Program-made: the position numbers and the translations under genes | Notes under the pieces: generated by a model | Told to the model about the DNA's origin: nothing | Databases searched by the model: none | Seen by the model: the letters and a program-made list of their open reading frames with translations, nothing else | DNA from: JBILCM01 sp044353165 | Lineage (GTDB): Bacteria > Bacillota > Bacilli > Paenibacillales > YIM-B00363 | Direction of reading: 5' to 3' | NCBI GenBank assembly: GCA_044353165.1 | Contig: JBILCM010000004.1 | Span: 1-64,000 of the forward strand | Length of the DNA stretch: 64,000 nt | Shown: piece by piece, positions 45,201-52,924 of the stretch | Layout: each line of letters begins with the position of its first letter | Position numbering within the stretch: the first letter of the stretch is position 1

Positions 45201-46150
45201 GCCATCGCCTGGGACTTGGTTCTATGGCACGTTCCATGGATGAGTTGCGAAGCATTCAATCTCGATGGAACATTGAGCTTCTTACACCTGGCATGTTACA
45301 ACTATCACGCGCAACACCTGCGCAGCATCAGCAAGATTTCTTACATCACATCGAAGCCGGAGTGCCGATCGCAGAAGAATGGACATCAAGTACGATCGAG
45401 ATTGCCAAAACATTGGGATGGTCCGATCCTCGCGCCGCTGCGTCCGTATTGTACGCAAAGACGTCCGTCACGGAATGGAAACGCAGGTTAACAGAAGAAG
45501 AGTCGGACATTGATTTTTGGGGTCAAGCGACATCCGAACAACAACCAGGCCAATTGTTAAAGGCAACGCAACTTCCCTTGAGACGTCCAAGTTTCATGGC
45601 GTCACAAGGTTTAACGCCTGCAGAACGGGGCACGGCATATCATGCTGTTATGCAACATCTGCCCTTGCAACAAGGATTGAACACGCAGGCTGTTGCCGAA
45701 TTTTTGGATGATCTCGTCTCTCGTGAAATCATCACCCGTGATCAGCGGAACGTGATTGATCCGTCTGCCGTTCGTCAATTTCTGGAGAGTGAACCGGGCC
45801 AATGCATGCTAAGAGCGTCAAGTGTATATCGCGAACTCCCATTCAGTGTTGGACTCCCGGCATCTATCGTCTATGGACCTAGGCGCAACGGGGTGGAGCT
45901 TGATGCACAAACCGCCAACGAACGTGTCTTGGTGCAAGGGGTGATTGATTGTTTGTTCGAGACTCCTGAGGGATGGATCATCGTGGATTACAAAACCGAT
46001 TTCATTCAGACGAATGGTTTGGATGAAGTCACCGAGCGGTACCGGCAGCAGTTGGATGTATACGCGAGAGCTGTGGAACAATCACTGCATCGTCCCGTGG
46101 TGGCCCGCTATTTATACTTTTTTGCAGGTCCATTCACGGTGAAACTCTAG
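42236..46150 (+). CDS. addA: AddA helicase-nuclease subunit
   Basis: The 1304-residue UvrD-family helicase has the Walker A motif AAAGSGKTAVLVERI (about 34), the ATFTDAAAAEMR motif, VDEYQDTNEVQ (helicase motif II), MTIHKSKGLEFPVVFIAG, and LYVAMTRAREKL. A C-terminal nuclease domain has YHAVMQH, QGVIDCLFETPEGWIIVDYKTDF. An acidic insert (SDDEDEDKSVQEG, around residue 565) is unusual. Length is normal to slightly long. Start ATG overlaps the addB stop, so the subunits are coupled. Confidence 0.96.
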   Translation: MSDPVTKPAGSSWTDEQWQAMTTRGHHLLVAAAAGSGKTAVLVERIIRTVADEKNAMDIDRLLVATFTDAAAAEMRHRLREALDKALRSHPRSKHLRTQLALLSQASITTLHSFCLQVVRRYVQRTNLDPSFRIANETEAQLLRQEAIEAVFEQRYMDEQEDSPFWKLADAYGGEHTDEGLIQIMHHLYDFSRSHPFPEHWLSSSAAMFQLNGAQSIPSDHPWLVSIEAHAKLELEGIIASLRLGLELATHPAGPNAYIQNLSDDIQGMTMLQRALSEGGWRSLYDAVQQQVDAMAFNKLKPQKKGPDEQLMERVKSLRKKAAVQYKEDLKEKLLTRTLEQYAQECHALAPLMEELVRLVDEFAHRYASLKKSKALVDFSDLEHACLHILLDPASTPEHLVPSDAAIGYQDHYQEVYVDEYQDTNEVQETILRLVSRGETPHDIRKGNRFMVGDVKQSIYRFRLAQPRLFLHKYKTYTPISVNENSPSGIRIDLARNFRSRQEVVDAVNYIFYQTMHEAAAELEYDEQAELVYGAGYPNATQEDAMATELLLIDPASVGISQTDSDDEDEDKSVQEGSVQEGDVESEEELAVAELEARAIGMKIKELFGSVQQQAMNVQDKALGGARPIRYRDIVILLRAVNGWAPIFVEQFKQLGIPVHADLGGGYFDALEVVTMISLLQTIDNPLQDIPLAAVLRSPLFGFSSEELGKIRIAGSSQVSFYEALGAIAVQASHNSEHTDNLRQKITTFLVALESWRTYARQNTLADLIMLLYRETGYLDFVGGLPGGEQRQANLRALYDRARQYEATSLRGLFRFLRFIERLRSSGADLAPARALGEQENVVRIMTIHKSKGLEFPVVFIAGLGKNFNRNDEKNIFLIHKELGFGPKVVDTAQGIAYPTLPMLSIRKRLRAEAMAEEMRILYVAMTRAREKLILLGSLRSLVRTMESWTLTASEAGPRISAYAVVQSNSFLDWIGPALLRHPASDALRHRLGLGSMARSMDELRSIQSRWNIELLTPGMLQLSRATPAQHQQDFLHHIEAGVPIAEEWTSSTIEIAKTLGWSDPRAAASVLYAKTSVTEWKRRLTEEESDIDFWGQATSEQQPGQLLKATQLPLRRPSFMASQGLTPAERGTAYHAVMQHLPLQQGLNTQAVAEFLDDLVSREIITRDQRNVIDPSAVRQFLESEPGQCMLRASSVYRELPFSVGLPASIVYGPRRNGVELDAQTANERVLVQGVIDCLFETPEGWIIVDYKTDFIQTNGLDEVTERYRQQLDVYARAVEQSLHRPVVARYLYFFAGPFTVKL

Positions 46151-46233
46151 ATCGGCAAACATTTTTCAATGTACAAGTGCCCACCACTGCGTTGTGTGAA
46201 TATGATGTTCACTAAACAGGAGGTGCGATTTCC

Positions 46234-46635
46234 TTGGACAAAATGAATATGTTCGAGCTTTGCAAACAACATCAACACAAACAAGTTTTGATTCACACGC
46301 ATGATGGCAACCAGTTCATCGGGATGATTGAACATGTCGATGAAATGAACGTCTACCTGATTATGCCTGCTGAGAGTCATGATGCGGGGATGCATATGCA
46401 TCATCAGGAACAAGCAATGCAACGCGTCTGGTTAGGTGGTCTGGGCTATCCTGGCTACGGTTATCCTGGAGTTGGGTACCCTGGCATTGGTTATCCCGGC
46501 TTCGGTTACCCCGGCATTGGTTATCCTGGTTTCGGTTATCCCGGTTACTTCACCCCGGGTTCAGGGTTGGGTTATTACCGACGACTCGTGTTACCGCTGG
46601 CAGCGCTGACGGCACTCTCGCTCCTGCCCTATTAA
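46234..46635 (+). CDS. Small protein with seven Gly-Tyr-Pro-Gly-X repeats, possible spore coat or surface protein
   Basis: The 133-residue product starts at TTG 46234, with AGGAGGTG seven bases before it. Residues 1-45 form a compact domain (KQVLIHTHDGNQFIGMIEHVDEMNVYLIMP) that looks like a small Sm-like beta barrel. A His/Met-rich stretch (HDAGMHMHHQEQAMQ) follows, then seven GYPGX units (residues 71-105), and a hydrophobic C terminus (LVLPLAALTALSLL). No family was recognised. Similar Tyr/Gly/Pro-rich proteins in spore formers are often coat components; this is inference. Confidence 0.7.
   Translation: MDKMNMFELCKQHQHKQVLIHTHDGNQFIGMIEHVDEMNVYLIMPAESHDAGMHMHHQEQAMQRVWLGGLGYPGYGYPGVGYPGIGYPGFGYPGIGYPGFGYPGYFTPGSGLGYYRRLVLPLAALTALSLLPY
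46444..46548 (+). repeat. Seven tandem 15-base repeats encoding GYPGX
   Basis: The reading is GYPGY, GYPGV, GYPGI, GYPGF, GYPGI, GYPGF, GYPGY. Codons vary between units, mainly at third positions, so the repeat is kept at protein level and is not a recent slip-strand expansion. Confidence 0.95.
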
Positions 46636-46751
46636 GTTCTTCCTTTCGTGGTCGTTCCGTTGTCGCGGGATCACCACGAACGTTACGATTGGACGAGCTC
46701 TCTCATTGTGATATAAAATATGGAAAAATCGATCGACTGGAGGCTGTCTGC

Positions 46752-47093
46752 ATGGACTGCATTTTCTGCAAAATTATCGAAGGAACCATTCCTTCCAAGA
46801 AGGTATACGAGACAGACACCATTGTCGCATTCCATGATATTCAACCCGCTGCGCCTGTCCATATTCTCGTCATCCCGAAGAAGCATATTTCTACCATGAA
46901 CGATCTTACGCCAGCGGATGCCCATCTGATTGGGGAGATTCATCTGGCTGCGCAACATATTGCTGATCAATTCGGTATAAGAGCGCGCGGTTATCGCCTG
47001 ATCAACAACTGTGGCGCTGAAGGCGGGCAAGTCGTGTACCACATTCACTATCACCTGCTCGGCGGAGAAAAACTGGGCCCAATCTTGGCTTGA
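46752..47093 (+). CDS. hit: HIT family nucleotide hydrolase (HinT-like)
   Basis: The 113-residue protein has the zinc-site start CIFCKIIEGTIPSKK and the histidine triad HIHYHLLGG near the end. HinT proteins hydrolyse nucleotide phosphoramidates. ATG at 46752 with GGAGG nine bases upstream; the longer frame back to 46689 has no ribosome site. Monocistronic, followed by the rpsU promoter. Confidence 0.93.
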   Translation: MDCIFCKIIEGTIPSKKVYETDTIVAFHDIQPAAPVHILVIPKKHISTMNDLTPADAHLIGEIHLAAQHIADQFGIRARGYRLINNCGAEGGQVVYHIHYHLLGGEKLGPILA

Positions 47094-47124
47094 ATGTAAG
47101 ACGATATCATAATAATACCTAAAG

Positions 47125-47154
47125 TTGACACCTCCTTTCTACTTCACATATAAT
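47125..47154 (+). promoter_or_regulatory. Sigma-A promoter of rpsU
   Basis: Perfect TTGACA (47125-47130), 18-base spacer, perfect TATAAT (47149-47154). Expected for a highly expressed ribosomal protein gene. Confidence 0.8.
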
Positions 47155-47209
47155 ATAGTTTGATACACATGTGTTCCTTGGAGTGCATGGTCGGAGGGAG
47201 GGAAAACAC

Positions 47210-47383
47210 GTGTCTGAAACCAAAGTTCGTAAGAATGAGACAATCGATGCTGCTCTTCGCCGATTCAAGAAATCCATCTCCAAAGACGGCGTCTTGGCTG
47301 AAGTGAAGAAACGCAGACATTACGAGAAGCCAAGTGTGAAACGGAAGAAGAAATCTGAAGCTGCCCGCAAGCGGAAATTCTAG
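47210..47383 (+). CDS. rpsU: 30S ribosomal protein S21
   Basis: The 57-residue basic protein reads [20 protein letters not shown] and ends EAARKRKF, standard for S21 of Bacilli. GTG at 47210 follows GGAGGGAGG. It heads the rpsU-yqeY unit. Confidence 0.97.
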   Translation: MSETKVRKNETIDAALRRFKKSISKDGVLAEVKKRRHYEKPSVKRKKKSEAARKRKF

Positions 47384-47397
47384 GAGGAAATCCATAC

Positions 47398-47841
47398 ATG
47401 AGCTTGAGCGAACAATTGAACGAAGACATGAAGCAATTCATGAAGAGCGGTGATAAATTTGCCCTCTCGGTTGTCAGAATGCTTCGCTCAGCGGTCAAGA
47501 ATGTAGAGATTGATCAGCGCAGAACGATTAGCGACGATGAAGTGCTCGACATTCTTAGTCGCGAAATCAAACAGCGTAAAGACGCATCCAGTGAATTTCA
47601 GAAAGCCGGTCGTCAAGACCTCGTCGACCAAGCGCACGCGGAGATTGAAGTGATTCAGAAATATATGCCTCAAGCATTAACAGAAGATGAACTTCAACAG
47701 ATCGTACAGCAGACCATCGTCCAAGTTGGGGCGTCGTCTAGAGCGGATATGGGGAAAGTCATGAGCGCAGTCATGCCCCAAGTGAAAGGCCGTGCCGACG
47801 GCAAGAAAATCAATGAAGTGGTGCAACGCTTGTTATCCTAA
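47398..47841 (+). CDS. yqeY: GatB/YqeY domain protein
   Basis: The 147-residue helical protein has SLSEQLNEDMKQFMKSGDKFALSVVRMLRSA and later PQALTEDELQQIVQQTI and ADMGKVMSAVMPQVKGRADG, typical of YqeY. The domain resembles the tRNA-binding tail of GatB, but its own role is unclear. AGGAGG upstream of the ATG, 14 bases after rpsU. Confidence 0.95.
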   Translation: MSLSEQLNEDMKQFMKSGDKFALSVVRMLRSAVKNVEIDQRRTISDDEVLDILSREIKQRKDASSEFQKAGRQDLVDQAHAEIEVIQKYMPQALTEDELQQIVQQTIVQVGASSRADMGKVMSAVMPQVKGRADGKKINEVVQRLLS

Positions 47842-47854
47842 CCGTTAACCGCAC

Positions 47855-47890
47855 AACGTCTCCTCATATATTGCAGGAGGCGTTTTTATT
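47855..47890 (+). terminator. Terminator after yqeY
   Basis: ACGTCTCCT pairs with AGGAGGCGT (one G-U pair) and TTTTT follows. Confidence 0.85.
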
Positions 47891-47968
47891 TCTTTACAAC
47901 CCAATGAAACAACGATGTGATGCGATACGTATTAGAAAGCAAGCAGGGCGCGGAGGAGGGGAACAATC

Positions 47969-49357
47969 TTGAAAGCGCTAAGAAGATTTGTCTATGGGAT
48001 ATGCATAATGACACTCATGATGACTGTTCTGGGTGGGGGTGCCGCTGCGTTAGCCAGCGAATCACCTGCCGCTACAACAGGAAATCGCACCGTGACGGGA
48101 ACGATCGTCATCATTGAAGTAAAGCAGACGATCGAGACGGGACTGCAAGCGTTCTTGGAGCGCGCATTCGCCGAAGCAGATGCGATGGGTGCTGACAAGA
48201 TCGTCCTTCGATTGGACACATTCGGGGGCAGGGTGGATGCTGCGATCGCAATCGGTGAGTTGATCCGGTCCAGTCCAATCCCTACGGTTGTCTATATTGA
48301 AGGGAAAGCGATTTCGGCAGGCAGTTACATTGCCTTGAACGCCGATGAGATTGTGATGCAACAAGGAAGCACGATCGGTGCTGCTGCAGTCGTCACCGGC
48401 TCCGGTGAACGCGTGACCGATTCCAAGGTCATCTCGATGTGGGTATCCGAGATGCGCAGCGCAGCGGAAGCGAAGGGACGGAATCCGGATATTGCGCAAG
48501 GGATGGTCGATGAAAAATTCCAGGTGGAGATGCCTGAGATTGAGCGAACGAAGAAACCGGGCGAGATCTTATCGTTAACGTCCAAGGAAGCTGTACTTGT
48601 CGGATATGCAAAGCAAGAGACGGCATCATTCGATACCTGGTTGCAAGGAATGGACAGCAATCGAATCGAGACGATTGAACCGACCCTTGCCGAACGGTTG
48701 GCTCGTGTGTTGACACATCCAACGACGACAACCATTCTGTTCATTCTGGGCATTGCGGGTATATTGATTGAATTGCTCGTGCCTGGTTTTGGAATCCCAG
48801 GGGTTGTCGGGATCGTATCGTTCGGCTTGTATTTTCTGGGCAACTATGTAGCTGGGTTTGCAGGCATTGAACATATTGTATTGTTTATTGCCGGTGTCGT
48901 TCTACTCTTGCTCGAAATTTTCGTGCCCAGCTTTGGGATTCTGGGTATTGTGGGCATCCTATCCTTGATCAGCGGTGTCGTCCTAGCTGCCTATGACCGA
49001 GGCAATGCGATGACATTGTTAGGTATCGCGGTTTTGGTTGCCGCTGTGGTGGTTGCCATCTTCGTTCGTTATTTCAAGCATCGAGGCGTCTGGAATCGTT
49101 TTATCTTGAAAGATACACTCAATACCCAATCGGGTTATAACTCCCACGATGAGAAGCGGGAGATGATCGGCAAAGCCGGCGTCGCCCTAACCCCATTGCG
49201 TCCAGCCGGTGTGATCTTGCTTGAGGACAAGAGAGTCGATGTTGTCACCAACGGGGAATTTATTGTGGCAGGCACGCAAGTAGAAGTCATTGCAATTGAA
49301 GGAATTCGTGTCGTGGTTAAACAAGCGCCGCCCCCTTCTGAGGGTGAAGCAAATTAA
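47969..49357 (+). CDS. nfeD: NfeD family membrane serine protease-like protein
   Basis: The 462-residue protein has a signal peptide, a ClpP-like domain with LDTFGGRVDAAIAIGELI and the Ser/Lys region GKAISAGSYIALNADEI, four hydrophobic helices (about 247-365), and a C-terminal OB-fold domain. This is the long NfeD1b type (YqeZ). It lies directly before floA; NfeD and flotillin act together in membrane microdomains. TTG at 47969 follows AGGAGGGG by seven bases. Confidence 0.93.
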   Translation: MKALRRFVYGICIMTLMMTVLGGGAAALASESPAATTGNRTVTGTIVIIEVKQTIETGLQAFLERAFAEADAMGADKIVLRLDTFGGRVDAAIAIGELIRSSPIPTVVYIEGKAISAGSYIALNADEIVMQQGSTIGAAAVVTGSGERVTDSKVISMWVSEMRSAAEAKGRNPDIAQGMVDEKFQVEMPEIERTKKPGEILSLTSKEAVLVGYAKQETASFDTWLQGMDSNRIETIEPTLAERLARVLTHPTTTTILFILGIAGILIELLVPGFGIPGVVGIVSFGLYFLGNYVAGFAGIEHIVLFIAGVVLLLLEIFVPSFGILGIVGILSLISGVVLAAYDRGNAMTLLGIAVLVAAVVVAIFVRYFKHRGVWNRFILKDTLNTQSGYNSHDEKREMIGKAGVALTPLRPAGVILLEDKRVDVVTNGEFIVAGTQVEVIAIEGIRVVVKQAPPPSEGEAN

Positions 49358-49377
49358 AATAAGAGGAGAATGCATTC

Positions 49378-50355
49378 ATGGACATTACAGCCTTATTGTT
49401 AGTCGCGGTTGTCATTATAGCCGCCGTGGTTTTTCTTAGTTTTTTCCCGATTATGTTATGGATTTCAGCTCTTGCATCGGGTGTGCGCGTAAGTATCATT
49501 ACACTCGTAGCGATGCGGTTACGACGAGTCATCCCTAGCCGGATTGTGAATCCGATGATCAAAGCGACGAAAGCCGGTTTAGGGTTGACGATCAATCAAC
49601 TTGAAAGCCACTTCCTGGCGGGCGGGAACGTTGACCGTGTCGTCAACGCACTCATTGCAGCGGAACGAGCGAACATCTCGCTTCTTTTCGAGCGAGCAGC
49701 GGCGATTGATTTGGCAGGACGGGATGTCCTTCTAGCGGTTCAGATGAGTGTCAATCCCAAAGTGATCGAGACCCCATGGGTTTCCGCAGTTGCGAAGGAT
49801 GGCATTGAAGTGCGAGTGAAAGCGCGTGTTACGGTCCGTGCCAACATCGACAGACTGGTCGGGGGCGCCGGCGAAGAAACGATTATGGCGCGTGTCGGGG
49901 AAGGCATTGTCACCACCGTAGGTTCTTCTGCAACACATAAGCATGTCCTGGAAAATCCAGACTCCATCTCCCGCACGGTGTTAGATAAGGGACTTGATGC
50001 AGGTACGGCATTCGAGATTTTATCGATCGACATTGCCGATGTGGATGTAGGGAAGAACATTGGCGCCAACTTGCAGACAGAGCAAGCAGAAGCGGATAAG
50101 CGCATTGCGCAAGCGAAGGCAGAAGAGCGTCGCGCCATGGCTGTAGCAACCGAGCAAGAGATGAAGGCGAGAGTAGAAGAGATGCGGGCGAAAGTTGTCG
50201 AAGCCGAATCGCAAGTGCCGCAAGCGTTGGCGGAAGCGTTGCGCGGTGGCAAAATGGGTGTCATGGATTATATGAATTTGAAGAATATTGACGCAGACAC
50301 CCAGATGAGGGATGCATTCGGGAAATTAAATAATCCAGATGGGCGTGACACATAG
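49378..50355 (+). CDS. floA: Flotillin-like protein FloA
   Basis: The 325-residue protein has an N-terminal membrane hairpin (about 4-35), an SPFH/PHB domain (from [15 protein letters not shown] through [29 protein letters not shown]), and a Glu/Ala-rich coiled coil ([21 protein letters not shown]). FloA organises functional membrane microdomains. AGAGGAGAAT precedes the ATG. Operon with nfeD. Confidence 0.96.
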   Translation: MDITALLLVAVVIIAAVVFLSFFPIMLWISALASGVRVSIITLVAMRLRRVIPSRIVNPMIKATKAGLGLTINQLESHFLAGGNVDRVVNALIAAERANISLLFERAAAIDLAGRDVLLAVQMSVNPKVIETPWVSAVAKDGIEVRVKARVTVRANIDRLVGGAGEETIMARVGEGIVTTVGSSATHKHVLENPDSISRTVLDKGLDAGTAFEILSIDIADVDVGKNIGANLQTEQAEADKRIAQAKAEERRAMAVATEQEMKARVEEMRAKVVEAESQVPQALAEALRGGKMGVMDYMNLKNIDADTQMRDAFGKLNNPDGRDT

Positions 50356-50369
50356 GAAGGTGACCTGAC

Positions 50370-50777
50370 ATGGCCATCATTGAGTTTCTGTTTAACAACA
50401 TTGTTGTCTTGATCTTTATTTTTGGTTTGATCAGTTTCTTGTTGCAGCGTCGCCGCGGCAACACAACACCCCAGCAAGGCAGGGGCGCTATGCCTCCCTT
50501 CGGCGGTGAGCCTGGACGCACCATCACTGCTTCGAGGGGAACACCGTCTCGATCCGTGCCGCCAAGCGATGTCGAATCTGTACGGGTTCCACCTGAACCC
50601 GTCGTGAGGCCTGCGCTGACGGATCTGGCGGCCGTCTCAGCCGAACCCAAGACACAACAAGCCACACCACCGTTCCCAACGCGGAATGCCCGTTTCAATA
50701 ACCCTGTGCAAGGCATGATCTGGGCGGAAGTGTTCGGCCCTCCGCGATCGCGCAAGCCGCATACGACCAAGAAATAA
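50370..50777 (+). CDS. Single-pass membrane protein with proline-rich tail, function unknown
   Basis: The 135-residue protein has one N-terminal helix (IIEFLFNNIVVLIFIFGLISFLL), then RRRG, then a Pro/Thr/Arg-rich cytoplasmic region. It ends with a more ordered NNPVQGMIWAEVFGPPRSRKP. It occupies the place of yqfB, after floA, but shows no likeness I can claim. GGAAGGTGACC precedes the ATG, 14 bases after floA, so it belongs to the nfeD-floA operon and may be a microdomain component. Confidence 0.7.
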   Translation: MAIIEFLFNNIVVLIFIFGLISFLLQRRRGNTTPQQGRGAMPPFGGEPGRTITASRGTPSRSVPPSDVESVRVPPEPVVRPALTDLAAVSAEPKTQQATPPFPTRNARFNNPVQGMIWAEVFGPPRSRKPHTTKK

Positions 50778-50792
50778 TGGTATCCCATGCGA

Positions 50793-50838
50793 TAAGACCA
50801 CACTTAAGGGTAACACCTGCGGTGTGGTCTTTCGTTAT
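50793..50838 (+). terminator. Terminator after the nfeD-floA operon
   Basis: AAGACCACAC (50793-50802) pairs perfectly with GTGTGGTCTT (50822-50831), followed by TCGTTATT. Confidence 0.8.
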
Positions 50839-50955
50839 TCTATATTTCTATTATCATTGTTAAATTCTCGATATAACGATAAAATGGAATATATTTGCAG
50901 AAAAAAAACTTTGACATGCGACATTCAAGTATAGATCAAGAGGGGAAGCAGAACA

Positions 50956-51099
50956 ATGGCTGATCATAGAAAAGAACAAGAACGCACGGAACTGCATCGC
51001 ACCATTTGGGGTATTGCGAATGATCTTAGAGGCAGCGTGGACGGCTGGGACTTCAAACAGTACGTTCTTGGGATGCTTTTTAAACATATAAGAATCTAG
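50956..51099 (+). pseudogene. Truncated N-terminal remnant of a type I restriction-modification HsdM subunit
   Basis: A 47-codon frame starts at ATG 50956 with AGAGGGGAAGC upstream. Residues 10-42 (RTELHRTIWGIANDLRG, then SVDGWDFKQYVLGMLF) match the conserved N terminus of HsdM methylases of about 500 residues. Right after GMLF, where HsdM continues YRFISE, the frame diverges and stops. No hsdM body, hsdS or hsdR is in the window. Either a deletion remnant or a maintained short protein, since the ribosome site and start are intact. A terminator follows within 15 bases. Confidence 0.8.
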
Positions 51100-51110
51100 A
51101 AGTTTTGAGG

Positions 51111-51141
51111 GGGAGAGACATCTTCCACTCTCTTTTTTTTT
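51111..51141 (+). terminator. Terminator after the hsdM remnant
   Basis: GAGAG (51113-51117) pairs with CTCTC (51128-51132), with flanking G-T pairs, followed by eight T. Confidence 0.7.
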
Positions 51142-51337
51142 CAAAAAAACTGTTTACACATCCCTATGAACGGATGAGGTCGGCTGAACCTGGGTGCGGT
51201 GGAGGTCGCCTCGTTGTATGACCGCGCTCGATCACGCCTGAGCGACACCGTCGAAGCGTATCGTCAGTATCGTCAGTTTCTGAACATGCGGGGAGTCGTG
51301 CGGAGTCACGGTCGCGCGCGACACATGTGCCCTTGGT

Positions 51338-51365
51338 TCATATTTTTGAATCCATCGCATATTTT
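51338..51365 (+). promoter_or_regulatory. Candidate sigma-E promoter of yqfC-yqfD
   Basis: TCATATT (51338-51344), 13-base spacer, CATATTTT (51358-51365) resembles the mother-cell sigma-E pattern (ATATT ... CATACA-T) and lies 29 bases before the yqfC start. In B. subtilis yqfC-yqfD is sigma-E dependent, which fits. The rest of 51142-51337 shows nothing recognisable. Confidence 0.5.
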
Positions 51366-51393
51366 GAGAGAAGAAGATGTGGAAGGAGTCAGA

Positions 51394-51675
51394 ATGGCAA
51401 TGCGGCGTTGGACAAGTAAACTTGCGCAATGGACGACGGACATGCTTCAGCTTCCTCAAGATGTCGTTATGGATTACCCTCGCATCACCATGATCGGCAC
51501 CATTCAAATCTACATTGAAAATCACCGCGGCATTGTTCATTTTGACCATGATTGCATCAAGGTGGCTTGGGCGCATGGGTGTATGGAAATCCGTGGCCAA
51601 CAGCTGACGATTCGTTCGATACAGAAAGAAGTCGTGTTCGTAGAAGGTCAAATCCGTGAAGTGAAATATTTGTAA
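51394..51675 (+). CDS. yqfC: Sporulation protein YqfC
   Basis: The 93-residue protein, the same length as I recall for B. subtilis YqfC, has LQLPQDVVMDYPRITMIGTI and QIYIENHRGIVHFD, the family core. Start ATG at 51394 follows GGAAGGAG by five bases. The frame is open back to 51199 but that extension has no likeness to YqfC and would cover the sigma-E promoter. YqfC and YqfD form a sporulation pair of unknown activity. Confidence 0.92.
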   Translation: MAMRRWTSKLAQWTTDMLQLPQDVVMDYPRITMIGTIQIYIENHRGIVHFDHDCIKVAWAHGCMEIRGQQLTIRSIQKEVVFVEGQIREVKYL

Positions 51676-51694
51676 CACAAGGGGGAGCTTCAGC

Positions 51695-52882
51695 ATGAGA
51701 TCACAGCTTGTGACCTATGTTCAGGGCTCAGTGCGCGTGAGAATCCAAGGGTCGAATTTGGAATTGTGCTTAAATCGGCTCTTGCAAGAGCAGATCCCTG
51801 CTTGGGATATACGCAGAATTAGCGATGAACAGTGTGAGTTGACGATCCTCGTTGCAGATTTCTCGCGGTTACGGCCGGTGTTGAAGGAAAGCCATTGCCG
51901 ATCCCGAATCATGCAGAAGAACGGTTTGCCGTTCGTGTGCCACCGGTTTGGCAGACGGAAGTGGTTCGCTTTCGGTGCGCTGTCCTTCGTGCTTATATTA
52001 TTCCTTTTGTCTTCTGTGATTTGGTCGGTTGATGTTGTAGGGAATGAGCAACTTTCTGACGAAACGGTGTTGCAAGCTGCGGCCGCACAAGGGCTCGTCC
52101 CTCGTCAGTGGAAATTCCGGTTGCCACAACCGAATGAACTATCAGCTCGCTTAACACGCAGTCTCCCTCATGTCGCATGGGTGGGTGTACAAATCCAGGG
52201 CACAGCCGTAACGATTCGCGTCGTCGAATCCACGGTCCCTAAACGCGCCGAATTACAAAACCCGCGGCATCTGGTAGCGGCGGCGGACGGCGTCATCACG
52301 AGCATTCTGGCCACTCGCGGCAACCCGGTTGTGAATATACACAAAAGGGTGAAGAAAGGCGATGTCCTGATCTCTGGATTTCTGGGTGAAGGCGAGCAAC
52401 GCCAAATTGTTGTCGCGGATGGGGAAGTGCGTGGCATGGTATGGTATGAATATTGGATACGTTCACCGCTCATGCACACAACACAGCGTTTCACTGGGCA
52501 GAAACAGCTCAAACGATATCTCATCATCGGCAATCGTGCGGTACAACTGACGGGTTATAACCAACAAGCTTTTGACCATGCGAAGACGGACGTCATTCGT
52601 GACCAATTCCAATGGAGAACTTGGAAACTGCCGATCGGCTGGATGACGGAGGTCGAGCAAGAGTCGCAACTGGAAAAAACCAAGCTAGATCCTAAGGAAG
52701 CAAAGACCCTAGGCATGGTGAATGCAAGAGCGGATTTGTTGTCCAAAGTGGGGAAGATGGCCAACATTCGTCATGAGAAAATTTTGCAAGAGCACATGGA
52801 CAATGGTAAAGTGGTGATGAAAGTTCTTTTTGCAGTGGAAATGGACATCGCCACCGAACAACCGATCCTCAACCCATCATGA
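51695..52882 (+). CDS. yqfD: Sporulation protein YqfD
   Basis: The 395-residue protein has an N-terminal cytoplasmic domain, one membrane helix (about 91-111, FGALSFVLILFLLSSVIWSV), and a large external domain starting VDVVGNEQLSDETVL with VGVQIQGTAVTIRVVES and ADGVITSI. This matches YqfD, which resembles stage IV spore proteins and is needed for efficient sporulation. AAGGGGGAGC precedes the ATG, 19 bases after yqfC. Confidence 0.93.
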   Translation: MRSQLVTYVQGSVRVRIQGSNLELCLNRLLQEQIPAWDIRRISDEQCELTILVADFSRLRPVLKESHCRSRIMQKNGLPFVCHRFGRRKWFAFGALSFVLILFLLSSVIWSVDVVGNEQLSDETVLQAAAAQGLVPRQWKFRLPQPNELSARLTRSLPHVAWVGVQIQGTAVTIRVVESTVPKRAELQNPRHLVAAADGVITSILATRGNPVVNIHKRVKKGDVLISGFLGEGEQRQIVVADGEVRGMVWYEYWIRSPLMHTTQRFTGQKQLKRYLIIGNRAVQLTGYNQQAFDHAKTDVIRDQFQWRTWKLPIGWMTEVEQESQLEKTKLDPKEAKTLGMVNARADLLSKVGKMANIRHEKILQEHMDNGKVVMKVLFAVEMDIATEQPILNPS

Positions 52883-52924
52883 TCGACTTCAGATCAAGTG
52901 AATTGCAAGGAGTGAAGAACCCTA

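Noticed and set aside
42310..46081. Several antisense frames opposite addA, some over 120 codons
   Set aside because: No ribosome sites or recognisable domains. They follow the codon pattern of the true gene on the plus strand.
46444..46548. 15-base repeats as a possible CRISPR array
   Set aside because: There are no unique spacers. The repeats are in frame, encode GYPGX, and differ by synonymous changes.
47917..48117. 66-codon frame before and into nfeD
   Set aside because: It lies in another frame over the nfeD start, has no ribosome site, and looks like a shadow.
51199..51393. N-terminal extension of the yqfC frame by 65 codons
   Set aside because: The short form has the exact family length (93 residues) and a strong ribosome site. 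The extension has no likeness to YqfC and would run over the sigma-E-like promoter.
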